From assembly GCF_020859565.1 (NCBI RefSeq), contig NZ_JAJHUO010000003.1:387789-451788 (forward strand): DNA of 64,000 nt, written 5' to 3'. A program made the position numbers and the translations under genes. Below the pieces are notes generated by a model. That model ran no database searches. It was not told the origin of the DNA and was given only the letters and a program-made list of their open reading frames with translations. This stretch comes from Saccharothrix luteola. Its GTDB lineage: Bacteria > Actinomycetota > Actinomycetes > Mycobacteriales > Pseudonocardiaceae. Every line of letters begins with the position of its first letter. Positions within the stretch are counted from its first letter, which is position 1. Shown piece by piece: positions 26,287 to 34,120 of this stretch.

Positions 26287-27039
26287 CTACTCAAACGCCT
26301 CGGCGGTGATCGCGTCGTACGCGGCCTGGACGCGGGCGAGCGCCTCGACGTCCACGGCGAGCTCGACGTCGTCGATGCGCGACACCGCGACCACGCCGAT
26401 CGAGTTGGTCAGGAACGCGCCCCGGTAGCGGCCCACGTCGGCCAGCCGCACCACCTCGCGCCGCGACGGCAGCTCCCGTTCCAGCAGCTGCATGGTGATG
26501 CCGTGCAGCCACTCCGCCTGAGGCCACACCAAGTCGTCACCGTCGTCGTAGAACGCGATGTTGGCGATCGCGCCCTCCACCACCACGCCGTCGGCAGTGA
26601 GCAGCGCGTCGTCGTAGCCGGCCCGGACGGCGCGCCGGCCGTGGTGGAGCTGCCCGAAGCCACCGAGGTGCTTCACGTGCGGCAGCGGGCGCGTGTAGGC
26701 GACCGACATCAGGCGTTGTGGCGTCGGCGGGGGAGCGGCCGGTGGGCGCACCACGACCATCACCGACGGGGTGTCCATGCCGAACACGACGACCCGGACC
26801 GCCGCGTCACGGATGTCGTCGGCCAGCGCGTGCGAGATCAGGGCGCGGACGCGGTCTCGGTCCAACGGCGTGCCGTACAGCTCCCGGTTGGCCTGGTCGA
26901 GGCGGCGCAGGTGCAGGTCGAGGCCCTTGGCCCGCCGGTCGCGGACCTGCATGGCGGTGAAGTGCCCGTAGTTGGCCAGCACGCCCGGCACGAAGTGGTC
27001 GACGGTCGGCGGCTCGCCCTCGATCTCGATCCTCAGCAC
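26287..27039 (-). CDS. Class-IV aminotransferase (aminodeoxychorismate lyase / BCAT fold)
   Basis: 250 residues from a GTG at 27037-27039. Class-IV features: an N-terminal HFTAMQVRDRRAKGLDLHLRRL, the PLP-lysine region LPHVKHLGGFGQL, then AGYDDALLTADGVVVEGAIANIAFYDDG and LTNSIGVVAVSRID. These match aminodeoxychorismate-lyase-like or branched-chain-type enzymes; the true substrate is not decidable by eye. Frames extending to 27813 overlap the divergent regulator and were rejected. Confidence 0.85.
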   Translation of the reverse strand: MLRIEIEGEPPTVDHFVPGVLANYGHFTAMQVRDRRAKGLDLHLRRLDQANRELYGTPLDRDRVRALISHALADDIRDAAVRVVVFGMDTPSVMVVVRPPAAPPPTPQRLMSVAYTRPLPHVKHLGGFGQLHHGRRAVRAGYDDALLTADGVVVEGAIANIAFYDDGDDLVWPQAEWLHGITMQLLERELPSRREVVRLADVGRYRGAFLTNSIGVVAVSRIDDVELAVDVEALARVQAAYDAITAEAFE

Positions 27040-27117
27040 GGGGGTGACCGTAGCGTGGCGGGAATCGAGGGTCGGCGGTCGTTGCCGCCGTCCCGGGAGG
27101 TGGGGAGGGTGGGCGTT

Positions 27118-28200
27118 GTGGAACGCGAGGTCCTGGTGGTCGGGTACGACGGTGCGGCGCTGACCGACATCGCCGGCCCGGCGGACGTGTTCGCCGGCGC
27201 GAACCAGGCGCTGGCCGCCGACTGGGCGCTGATCGGCGACCGAGCGCTGGTCGCCGATCGGGCACGCGGCAGCGACCGGGCCCGCGAGAACGACCGGGCA
27301 CGTGCCGGCGGCCTGCGACAGGGGGTCGGTCGAGCGCGCGGCGGCTACCGGGTGCGGCTGGCGGGGATCGGTGGCGGGTTCGAGGTGACCGGCGGGCTGC
27401 GGATGGAGGCCGAGGACCTGCGGGAGGTGTCCGGCGGGGTGGACACGGTCCTCGTGGTCGGCGGCTTCACGTTCGCCGACGCCGCCCGTGACGACGAACT
27501 GCTGCACCACCTGCGGCGGGTCGCGGGCGGCGCGCGGCGGGTGGGCAGCGTGTGCACGGGCGCGTTCCCGTTGGCGGCGGCCGGGCTGCTCGACGGCGCA
27601 CGGGCCACGACGCACTGGGCGTTCTGCGACCGGCTCGCGGCCGACCACCCGTCGGTGGACGTGGTGCCGGACGCGATCTACGTGCGGGACGGGCGGCTGG
27701 TCACGTCCGCCGGCGTCACCGCGGGCATCGACCTCGCGCTGGCGCTGGTGGAACGCGACCACGACGCCGCGCTGGCCCGGCTGGTCGCCCGCTGGATGGT
27801 GGTGTTCCTGCAACGCCCCGGCGGCCAGTCGCAGTTCAGCGTCCGCTCACAGGTGCCACCGGTGCGGGAACCGGGGCTGCGGTCCGTGCTCGACGCGATC
27901 GCCGACGACCCGGCGGCCGGCTGGACGGTCGACGGCATGGCCCGCCGCGCCGCGATGAGCCCGCGGCACTTCGCCCGCGTGTTCCCGCGCCGGGTCGGCG
28001 TGTCACCCGCCCGCTACGTCGAACGGGTCCGGGTCGAGGCGGCGGCCGGGCTGCTGGAATCCGGCGACGAAGGGCTGGACGTCGTCGCCAAGCGCACGGG
28101 TTTCGGCTCGGCGGAGACGCTGCGCCGGGCTTTCCTGCGGGTGCTCGGCGTGACGCCGGGCGGTTACCGCGACAGGTTCCGCACCACCGGTGCGGCATGA
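27118..28200 (+). CDS. GlxA-family AraC-type regulator with a repeat insert
   Basis: 360 residues. The N-terminal DJ-1/PfpI-like domain (about 1-205) has VGYDGAALTDIAGPADVFAGAN and RRVGSVCTGAFPLAAAGLLDGARATTHW. A C-terminal AraC HTH pair (about 250-355) includes MARRAAMSPRHFARVFPRRVGVSPARYVERVRVEAA and TGFGSAETLRRAF. Unusually, about residues 35-78 are an Asp/Arg/Ala insert built of DRA units (GDRALVADRARGSDRAREND...) between the first strand and the YRVRLAG strand. GTG at 27118 chosen; GTG at 27109 is possible. Followed 16 bp later by a second DJ-1-type gene. Confidence 0.85.
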   Translation: MEREVLVVGYDGAALTDIAGPADVFAGANQALAADWALIGDRALVADRARGSDRARENDRARAGGLRQGVGRARGGYRVRLAGIGGGFEVTGGLRMEAEDLREVSGGVDTVLVVGGFTFADAARDDELLHHLRRVAGGARRVGSVCTGAFPLAAAGLLDGARATTHWAFCDRLAADHPSVDVVPDAIYVRDGRLVTSAGVTAGIDLALALVERDHDAALARLVARWMVVFLQRPGGQSQFSVRSQVPPVREPGLRSVLDAIADDPAAGWTVDGMARRAAMSPRHFARVFPRRVGVSPARYVERVRVEAAAGLLESGDEGLDVVAKRTGFGSAETLRRAFLRVLGVTPGGYRDRFRTTGAA

Positions 28201-28216
28201 GGACAGGGGGAACGAC

Positions 28217-28843
28217 GTGGACGTGGCTTTCGTGCTCTACCCGAAGATGACCGCGCTGGACCTGGTGGGGCCGTACGAGGTGCTCGGCCACCAGCCGGAG
28301 GTGACCGCGCACTTCGTCGCCGCCTCGCCCGACCCGGTGATCACCGACGCCGGGCTGACGATCGTGCCGACGACGACGTTCGCCGAGCTGGACCACGCCG
28401 ACGTGATCGTGGTGCCCGGCGGCGGTGGCTGGGCGGAGGTGCTGGCGGAGGGCGTGGTCGCGGAGTGGCTGCGCGTGGCGCACCCGACCGCGACCTGGAC
28501 CACGTCGGTGTGCAGCGGGTCGACGTTGCTGGCGCAGGCGGGCATCCTCGACGGCCGTCCGGCGACCACGCACTGGGCGTTGCGCGACGAGCTGGCCGCC
28601 CGGGGCGCGGTGGTCAGCACCGAACGGGTCGTCGTCGACGGGTCCGTCGTCACCGGGGCCGGCGTGTCCGCCGGCATCGACATGGCGCTCACCCTCGTCG
28701 GCCGGATCTGGGGCGACGAGCGGGCCCGGTTCACCCAGCTGTTCATCGAGTACGACCCCCAGCCGCCCTACCAGGCCGGTTCCCCCGAGACGGCGCCCGC
28801 CGAGCTCGTCGCCTTCGCCCGCGGCGTGTTCGCCGGGAGTTGA
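28217..28843 (+). CDS. DJ-1/PfpI-family protein (isonitrile-hydratase-like)
   Basis: 208 residues. VAFVLYPKMTALDLVGPYEVLG is the family N-terminus; the nucleophile-elbow Cys is in TTSVCSGSTLLAQAGILDGRPATTHW; SAGIDMALTLVGRIWG closes the fold. Members include isonitrile hydratase, chaperone or glyoxalase-like enzymes. Co-directional with and just after a GlxA-type regulator carrying the same fold, so it is a likely target or partner. A strong hairpin follows. Confidence 0.85.
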   Translation: MDVAFVLYPKMTALDLVGPYEVLGHQPEVTAHFVAASPDPVITDAGLTIVPTTTFAELDHADVIVVPGGGGWAEVLAEGVVAEWLRVAHPTATWTTSVCSGSTLLAQAGILDGRPATTHWALRDELAARGAVVSTERVVVDGSVVTGAGVSAGIDMALTLVGRIWGDERARFTQLFIEYDPQPPYQAGSPETAPAELVAFARGVFAGS

Positions 28844-28850
28844 CCCGAAC

Positions 28851-28883
28851 CCCGCGGCGGGCACGGCGGGTGCCCGTCGCGGG
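28851..28883. terminator. Bidirectional hairpin between convergent genes
   Basis: CCCGCGGCGGGCAC (28851-28864) and GTGCCCGTCGCGGG (28870-28883) form a 14-bp stem with one mismatch and a 5-nt loop, placed between the DJ-1 gene (plus) and the sigma factor (minus). Confidence 0.65.
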
Positions 28884-28917
28884 GGCCCGGAGCAGCGACC
28901 CGGCCGGACGCCGGGGC

Positions 28918-29862
28918 TCACAGCGTCGCGGGGAGGCCGAAGAGCGGGAACCGGTCCGACGGGAACGTGGTGATCTCCACGATCGCGTCGCCCTCGATCC
29001 GCAGCACGTCCAGCGCCACCGGCTTGAAGAGCTCCTCGCCGGGCTTGCGGGCGTAGTTGGCCAGCGCGGGCAGCCGGTTCGCCCACGTCCGCACCACCTT
29101 CCACTCGCCGAACGCCCCCGGGCCCACCATCACCGACGCGCAGAGCTCCATCACGGCGTCGCGGCCGGAGTGCCGCTCGGGCTGCGGCGGCATCGTCCAC
29201 GTGACGTCCTCGCGCAACGCCGAGGCCATCAGCTCCATGTCGCAGCGCTCGGTGGCCTCGACGAGCTTGCGGACCACCGCCTTCTCCCTCGGGTTCGGCT
29301 CGCCCGACCAGTCGGCGCGCCGTTGCGGCAGGTGCTTGCGCATCGTGACGCGGGCGCGTTGCAGCGCGCTGTTCACCGCGGGCACCGTGTCCTCCAGCAA
29401 CGCCGCCGTCTCGCTCGCCGGCCAGCCCAGCACGTCCCGCAGCACCAGCGCCGCCCGCTGCCTGGCAGGCAGGTGCTGCACGGCGGCCAGGAACGCCAGC
29501 TCGATCGTCTCCCGCGCCACCACCTCCGCGTCCGGCTCGGCGTCCAGCAGGGCGTCCGGGAACGGCTGCAGCCACGGCACGTCGGCCGTCGGCACCCCCT
29601 CGGCGACGGCGAGCGCGGGACGGCGGTCGATCACGTCGAAGCACGCGTTCGTGGCGATCCGGTACAGCCAGGCGCGGAACGACGACCGGCCCTCGAACGT
29701 GTCCCTGGCGCGCCACGCCTTGAGGAACGTCTCCTGCACGAGGTCCTCCGCCTCGTCGAACGAGCCGAGCAGCCGGTAGCAGTGCACCCGCAGCTCGTGC
29801 CGGCACCGCTCGGCCTCCCGCGTGAAGTCGACGGTCATCTGCGCAACCTCGCTCATGGTCAC
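28918..29862 (-). CDS. sigG: SigG-like extracytoplasmic-function sigma factor with SnoaL-like tail
   Basis: 314 residues. Sigma region 2, about 20-90 (CYRLLGSFDEAEDLVQETFLKAWRARDTFEGRSSFRAWLYRIATNACFD), and region 4, about 135-190 (LPARQRAALVLRDVLGWPASETAALLEDTVPAVNSALQRARVTMRKHL). About 200-314 is a SnoaL-type fold (VVRKLVEATERCDMELMASALREDVTWTMPP), the arrangement of SigG/SigJ-type sigma factors that lack a classical anti-sigma. Start at 29862 or at the ATG two codons later. No adjacent anti-sigma gene is present. Confidence 0.85.
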   Translation of the reverse strand: MTMSEVAQMTVDFTREAERCRHELRVHCYRLLGSFDEAEDLVQETFLKAWRARDTFEGRSSFRAWLYRIATNACFDVIDRRPALAVAEGVPTADVPWLQPFPDALLDAEPDAEVVARETIELAFLAAVQHLPARQRAALVLRDVLGWPASETAALLEDTVPAVNSALQRARVTMRKHLPQRRADWSGEPNPREKAVVRKLVEATERCDMELMASALREDVTWTMPPQPERHSGRDAVMELCASVMVGPGAFGEWKVVRTWANRLPALANYARKPGEELFKPVALDVLRIEGDAIVEITTFPSDRFPLFGLPATL

Positions 29863-29961
29863 CCTCCGGGCTTGTACGGTGACGTGCCGGTCGCACGCCG
29901 CACAAGGTGTGACGGGACCGGCCCGGGAAACTCATCGGTCGCGGGCGGATCGGGGGAGCGG

Positions 29962-31158
29962 GTGGTCGGGGGCACGGGGTTCCGCGCGGTGTTCGCGGTG
30001 CCGGAGTTCCGGGTGTTGTGGTCGGCCGCGGTGCTCTCGACCGTCGGCGACCAGCTGGCCAGGGTGGCGTTGTCGGTGCTGGTGTTCCAGCGCACCGGGT
30101 CCGCGGCGTGGACGGCTCTGACCTACGCGTTGACGATGCTGCCCGCGCTGGTGTCCGGGGTGCTGTTGACGGGGCTGGCGGACCGGTACCCGCGGCGGAC
30201 CGTGATGGTGGTCGCCGACGCGGTGCGGGCCGTGCTGCTGGCCGTGATGGCGGTGCCGGGCGTGCCGCTGCCGGTGGTGGCGGCGTTGCTGGTGCTGGCG
30301 CAGCTGGCCGAGCCGCCGTTCGCCGCCGCCCAGGGCGCCCTGCTGCCGTCCGTGCTGGGTGGGAAGTACGAGGCGGGGCAGTCCGTGCACCTGATCACCC
30401 ACCAGGCGGGGCTGCTGCTGGGGTTCGTCGGCGGCGGGCTGGTGGTGGCGTGGCTGGGCACGTCCGGCGCGCTGCTCGCCGACGGGGTGACGTTCGCGGT
30501 GTCGGCGGTGCTGCTGCGGTTCGGCCTGCGCCACCGCCCGGCCCCGGCCTCCGTGCCGGCGGCGCGGGTGCGGATCCGGGCCGGCGCCGCGCTGGTGTGG
30601 CGGGACCGGCGGCTGCGGCTGCTGGTCGGCCTCGGGTGGCTGGCGCTGTTCACCGTGGTGCCGGAAGGGCTGGCCGCGCCGTTCTCGGCGGAGGTCGGGG
30701 CCGGTGCGGCGGGGGTCGGCCTGCTGCTGGCCGCCGACCCGGCCGGGATGGTGCTCGGCACCGTGCTGCTGCGCTTCCTGCCCGCGTCGGTGCGGGTGCG
30801 GCTGCTCGGGCTGCTCGCGGTCGCCACCGCGTTGCCGCTGGTCGGGTACCTGCTCGCGCCGAACCTCGTCGGCGCGGTGGCGTTGCTCGCGGTGAGCGGC
30901 GTGTTCAGCGCGTACCAGGTGACGGCGGGCGCGACGTTCGTGCGGCTGGTGCCGGACGAGCAGCGCGGCCAGGCGTTGGGCTTCGCCCGCAGCGGCCTGG
31001 TCGCCGCGCAGGGCATCGGCGTGGCGGCGGGCGGCCTGCTGGCGTCCGCGACGGGCTCGGCGACCACCGCGATCGCCGTGGCGGGCATCGCCGGCACCGT
31101 CCTGGCCCTCACCGCGACCACCGCGTGGTCCCGCGTGGCGCCCGCGGCGGTCGCCTGA
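29962..31158 (+). CDS. MFS transporter (probable drug exporter)
   Basis: 398 residues with about 12 hydrophobic segments. FRAVFAVPEFRVLWSAAVLSTVGDQLARVALSVLVFQRTGSAAWTAL is the start of the NreB/EntS-like MFS group; LADRYPRRTVMVVADAVRAV is the loop 2-3 motif. GTG at 29962 follows GGGGGAG; the open frame extends far upstream but has no support there. Two bp separate it from a second MFS gene, so the two are probably co-translated. Substrate unknown. Confidence 0.85.
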   Translation: MVGGTGFRAVFAVPEFRVLWSAAVLSTVGDQLARVALSVLVFQRTGSAAWTALTYALTMLPALVSGVLLTGLADRYPRRTVMVVADAVRAVLLAVMAVPGVPLPVVAALLVLAQLAEPPFAAAQGALLPSVLGGKYEAGQSVHLITHQAGLLLGFVGGGLVVAWLGTSGALLADGVTFAVSAVLLRFGLRHRPAPASVPAARVRIRAGAALVWRDRRLRLLVGLGWLALFTVVPEGLAAPFSAEVGAGAAGVGLLLAADPAGMVLGTVLLRFLPASVRVRLLGLLAVATALPLVGYLLAPNLVGAVALLAVSGVFSAYQVTAGATFVRLVPDEQRGQALGFARSGLVAAQGIGVAAGGLLASATGSATTAIAVAGIAGTVLALTATTAWSRVAPAAVA

Positions 31159-31160
31159 CC

Positions 31161-32315
31161 GTGCTGCGGCGCAACCGGTCGTTCCTGCTGTTGTGGGCCG
31201 GGCAGTCCGTGTCCCTCGTCGGGTCGCAGGTGACGGTGGTCGCGGTGCCGTTGGTGGCGGCGTGGGCGTTGGGCGCGGGGGCCGGGGAGATCGGGGTGGT
31301 GACCGCGTGCGGGCGGTTGCCGTACCTCCTGTTCGGGTTGCCCGCCGGGGTGTGGGTCGACCGGTTGCCGAGGCGGGTGGTGGCCGGGGTGTGCGCGGTC
31401 GGCCAGGCGGTGAGCCTGGCGGTCGTGCCGGTGGCGGCGGGGCTCGGGGTGTTGTCGGTGGCGTTGTTGGCCGTGGTGGCGGCGGTGGCGGGGACGTTCG
31501 CCGTGTTCGGTGACATCGCCGGGTTGGCGTTGGTGCCGATGGTGGTGCCCGCCGGGCAGTTGACGCGCGCCCAGGGCGCGGTGGAGGTGGGGCAGGCGAC
31601 GGCGCAGGTGGCCGGGCCCGCGGTGGGCGGGTGGCTGGTCGGGGCGGTCACGGCGGCGGGCGCGCTGGTGGCCGACGCGGTCAGCTTCCTGGTCGCGGCG
31701 GTGACGTTGGTGTGGGTCCGGGTGGTCGAACGGCCGCAGGCCGGTGCGGGCATGTGGGCCGGGGTGCGGGCGGTGTTCGGCCACCAGGGGTTGCGGCGGG
31801 TCACGCTGTGCACCGCGACGCAGGTCTTCTGGTTCAACGCCTTCACCGTCGTGGTGCTGCTGCACCTGGTGTCGGCGTTGGGCCTGTCGGCGGCGCAGGC
31901 GGGGCTGACGCTGTCCGCGGGCGCCGTCGGCGGGCTGGTCGGCGCGCTCGTCGCGGCCCGGGTGGGCGCGTGGTGGGGTCGGCGGCGGACGATGGTCGCC
32001 GCGATCCTGGTCACCGGCGCGGGGCAGGCGGCGGTCGCGGCGGACCAGCTGGTGATCGGCGCGGTGGCGGTGATGTGGTTCGCGTTGCAGGTCTACAACG
32101 TGCACCAGGTGCCGGTGCGGTACGAGGCGACGCCCGCGGCCCTGCACGGGCGCGTCAACGCGACCATCCGCACGGCGGTCTGGGGCACCGCGCCCGCCGG
32201 AGCGCTGGTGGGCGGCCTGCTCGGCGAGGCCGTCGGCTCGCGGGCGACGCTCGTGCTCAGCGGCCTCGGCGTCGCGACGGCGTGCCTGTGGCTGGTCCGG
32301 GCACGCGTCGGGTGA
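31161..32315 (+). CDS. MFS transporter, second of a tandem pair
   Basis: 384 residues, GTG start. LRRNRSFLLLWAGQSVSLVGSQVTVVAVPLVAAW and GLPAGVWVDRLPRRVVAGVCAVG mark the same MFS exporter type as the upstream gene. About 12 membrane helices; ends LWLVRARVG. The sequence is much more Val/Gly/Ala-biased in codon use than neighbours but otherwise ordinary. Two different proteins in tandem could act as a heteromeric or redundant export pair (inference). Confidence 0.85.
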   Translation: MLRRNRSFLLLWAGQSVSLVGSQVTVVAVPLVAAWALGAGAGEIGVVTACGRLPYLLFGLPAGVWVDRLPRRVVAGVCAVGQAVSLAVVPVAAGLGVLSVALLAVVAAVAGTFAVFGDIAGLALVPMVVPAGQLTRAQGAVEVGQATAQVAGPAVGGWLVGAVTAAGALVADAVSFLVAAVTLVWVRVVERPQAGAGMWAGVRAVFGHQGLRRVTLCTATQVFWFNAFTVVVLLHLVSALGLSAAQAGLTLSAGAVGGLVGALVAARVGAWWGRRRTMVAAILVTGAGQAAVAADQLVIGAVAVMWFALQVYNVHQVPVRYEATPAALHGRVNATIRTAVWGTAPAGALVGGLLGEAVGSRATLVLSGLGVATACLWLVRARVG

Positions 32316-32400
32316 GCGCGCCGGCCGCGGGAGCCGGAGCGCTCGCCGCGGCCCGCGCGTGGCCTCGGTGGGTGTCGTTCACCGTCGTGGGAACCCGTCT

Positions 32401-32421
32401 TCACCAGATCTTGTCGCGCAT
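32401..32421 (-). CDS. Mini-ORF 1: hexapeptide MRDKIW
   Basis: Seven codons on the minus strand from an ATG (32419-32421) through TGA (32401-32403) encode M-R-D-K-I-W. A GGGGAGG Shine-Dalgarno (plus-strand 32431-32437) lies 9 nt before the start. The segment from the TG of the start codon to the stop is identical in two further mini-ORFs at 32477 and 32543. Third in transcription order. No coding gene follows on this strand before the MFS genes, which run the other way. Translation is inferred from the SD, the start/stop framing and the repetition. Confidence 0.55.
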   Translation of the reverse strand: MRDKIW

Positions 32422-32476
32422 GGCGGCGCACCTCCCCTCGACGTGGCGGGCAGCGGGAACAGCGGCACCAGGGGGA

Positions 32477-32503
32477 TCACCAGATCTTGTCGCGCACAAC
32501 CAC
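32477..32503 (-). CDS. Mini-ORF 2: MVVRDKIW or (V/M)RDKIW
   Basis: Minus strand, stop at 32477-32479. Two in-frame GTG starts are possible: 32501-32503 (8 residues, M-V-V-R-D-K-I-W; GGAGG 6 nt upstream at plus 32510-32514) or 32495-32497 (6 residues; GAGG 7 nt upstream). The last five codons and stop are identical to mini-ORFs 1 and 3 while the flanks differ. Same caveats as mini-ORF 1. Confidence 0.5.
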   Translation of the reverse strand: MVVRDKIW

Positions 32504-32542
32504 ACCTCGCCTCCGTCTCGACACGGCTACGACCGGCGGGCT

Positions 32543-32563
32543 TCACCAGATCTTGTCGCGCAC
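32543..32563 (-). CDS. Mini-ORF 3: hexapeptide (M/V)RDKIW
   Basis: Minus strand, GTG at 32561-32563 to TGA at 32543-32545. The upstream sequence on this strand is GGAGGTGATC, a near-perfect complement of the 16S rRNA 3' end, with 8 nt between GGAGG and the GTG. First of the three in transcription order, about 50 bp from a 21-bp palindrome at 32616-32636. The encoded peptide equals that of mini-ORF 1. Confidence 0.55.
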   Translation of the reverse strand: MRDKIW

Positions 32564-32615
32564 CGCGATCACCTCCAGTGGTCCTGGTCACCCCGGTAGC
32601 GGCTGACACCGACAC

Positions 32616-32636
32616 GGGTCACCATTACTGTGACCC
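32616..32636. promoter_or_regulatory. Palindrome with embedded -10-like element
   Basis: GGGTCAC-CATTACT-GTGACCC is a perfect 7-bp inverted repeat. TACTGT at 32626-32631 inside it fits a plus-strand -10 for the GGDEF gene starting at 32684. It also sits upstream of the minus-strand mini-ORFs, so one protein here could control both directions. Confidence 0.5.
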
Positions 32637-32683
32637 TCCGTCCGGACGCCATGACGGTCCGGGGCAGACAGTCGTGAGGAACC

Positions 32684-34009
32684 ATGGGCAGAGCGGGTTC
32701 GACGTCGTCGGGCGATCGACGCTGGTCACTATGGTCCCTGCCCGGGCGGGCCCTGGTGTACGTGCTGTCGGTGGATCTGCTCGCCGTCCTCGCGCTCGCC
32801 GCCGCGGCCGCGTGGCCCGTGCCCGCCGACTCGTGGACCACGTTCGCCGTCCTGGCCGGCTGCGCCGCGCTGCACCTGCACTGCTCGCGCTGGATCGAGC
32901 GCATCCGCCGCGACCACAGCCACCTGCCGCACGTCGACCTGTGCAGCATCTGGATCCTGGCCGGCGCCCTCGTGCTGCCGCCCTCGCTCGCCGTCGCGCT
33001 CGTCGTGCTGATGTACGCGCACCGCTGGTGGGTCGTCGGCCGCTGGGACGCCTCACGCCCACCGCACCGCAACGTGTTCACCACGTCGATGATGGTGCTG
33101 GCCACGCTCGCCGCGAGCACCGTGGCGGGCGTCACCGGCCTGCGTGAGAACCTGCGCGCCGGGCAGCCCGACGGCGCGCTCGACCTCGTCGGCCTCCTCG
33201 GCGCGGGCGCGGCGCAGTGGCTGGTCAACACCGCCCTGGTGGCCGCGGTGATCCTGCTGACCGTCCGGCCCCGCTCGGTGAAGGACGCCCTCGGCAGCGG
33301 CGCGGACAACCTGCTCGAAGCGGGCCAGCTCGCGCTGGGCGGCTTCGTCGCCCTCGCCGTGGCGTGGTGGCCCGGGTTCGCGCTGCCGATGGTCGTCGCG
33401 GCCGTCGCCCTGCACCGCACCGTGCTCATCCACCAGCTGGAGCTGGCCGCCCGCACCGACGCCAAGACCGGCCTGCTCAACGCCGAGGCCTGGCACCTGC
33501 AGGCGACGCTGGAGCTCCAGCGGACCCGGCAGCAGCCGCCCGGCGCGCGCGTCGGCCTGTTCATGATCGACGTCGACCACTTCAAGGACATCAACGACAC
33601 GCACGGCCACCAGACCGGCGACCTCGTGCTGCGGCGCATCGCGGCGGCGTTGGAGAGCGCGGTGCGGCGGGGTGACGCGGTGGGCCGCTTCGGCGGCGAG
33701 GAGTTCGCCGTGCTGCTGCCCGGCGTGGACCACGAGGAAGCGACGGCGATCGCCGAGCGCGTGCGCGCGGAGGTCCACCGGGTCCTGGTGGACGTCGGAG
33801 ACGGCGGCGTGGTGGCGGGCCTCACGGTCAGCATCGGCATCGCGGTGTGGCCGGAGGTCGCCGAGGACACCGTGTCCGGGCTGCTCGCGGCGGCGGATTC
33901 GGCGCTGTACGAGGCGAAGCGGCTCGGCCGCGACCAGGTGCAGGCGGCGGGCAGGCGACGCCGCGCCCGGTGGACGCCGGCGGCCCGGTCCGAACGTCCC
34001 GGGGTGTAA
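32684..34009 (+). CDS. Membrane-anchored GGDEF diguanylate cyclase
   Basis: 441 residues. The N-terminal half (about 20-245) has six or more membrane helices resembling a MASE-type sensor (LVYVLSVDLLAVLALAAAAAWP, LCSIWILAGALVLPPSLAVALVVL, ...). The C-terminal GGDEF domain, about 255-425, has DAKTGLLNAEAW, FMIDVDHFKDINDTHGHQTGDLVL and the active-site motif GRFGGEEFAVLLPG (GGEEF). It should make cyclic di-GMP. No I-site RxxD is clear before GGEEF (VRRGDAV is close). The ATG at 32684 is the first credible start. Confidence 0.9.
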   Translation: MGRAGSTSSGDRRWSLWSLPGRALVYVLSVDLLAVLALAAAAAWPVPADSWTTFAVLAGCAALHLHCSRWIERIRRDHSHLPHVDLCSIWILAGALVLPPSLAVALVVLMYAHRWWVVGRWDASRPPHRNVFTTSMMVLATLAASTVAGVTGLRENLRAGQPDGALDLVGLLGAGAAQWLVNTALVAAVILLTVRPRSVKDALGSGADNLLEAGQLALGGFVALAVAWWPGFALPMVVAAVALHRTVLIHQLELAARTDAKTGLLNAEAWHLQATLELQRTRQQPPGARVGLFMIDVDHFKDINDTHGHQTGDLVLRRIAAALESAVRRGDAVGRFGGEEFAVLLPGVDHEEATAIAERVRAEVHRVLVDVGDGGVVAGLTVSIGIAVWPEVAEDTVSGLLAAADSALYEAKRLGRDQVQAAGRRRRARWTPAARSERPGV

Positions 34010-34120
34010 CGACCGCGACTACCCGGCGGATCTGCTACAGGTCGGGCCTGAAGGTGGCGTAGTTTCCTGCCCGCCACCTCCGACACGGTGGACCTCCTCG
34101 CTTGCAAGGGTCGTGAGCCA

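Larger units (their letters stand above)
32401..32562. repeat. Three identical 20-bp direct repeats with unrelated spacers
   Basis: TCACCAGATCTTGTCGCGCA occurs at 32401-32420, 32477-32496 and 32543-32562, separated by 56 and 46 bp of unlike sequence. On the minus strand each repeat is exactly the TG of a start codon plus five codons and a TGA. The 368-bp gap 32316-32683 contains nothing else coding that I can support. Confidence 0.9.

Noticed and set aside
32401..32562. CRISPR array
   Set aside because: Only three 20-bp repeats, uneven 46/56-bp spacers, no cas genes, and the repeat is explained as a start-to-stop mini-ORF.
32401..32576. Biarylitide-type precursor (M-R-Y-x-H pentapeptide plus P450)
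   Set aside because: The mini-ORFs share the minimal-gene style, but the peptide has no Tyr and no P450 lies next to them in this window.
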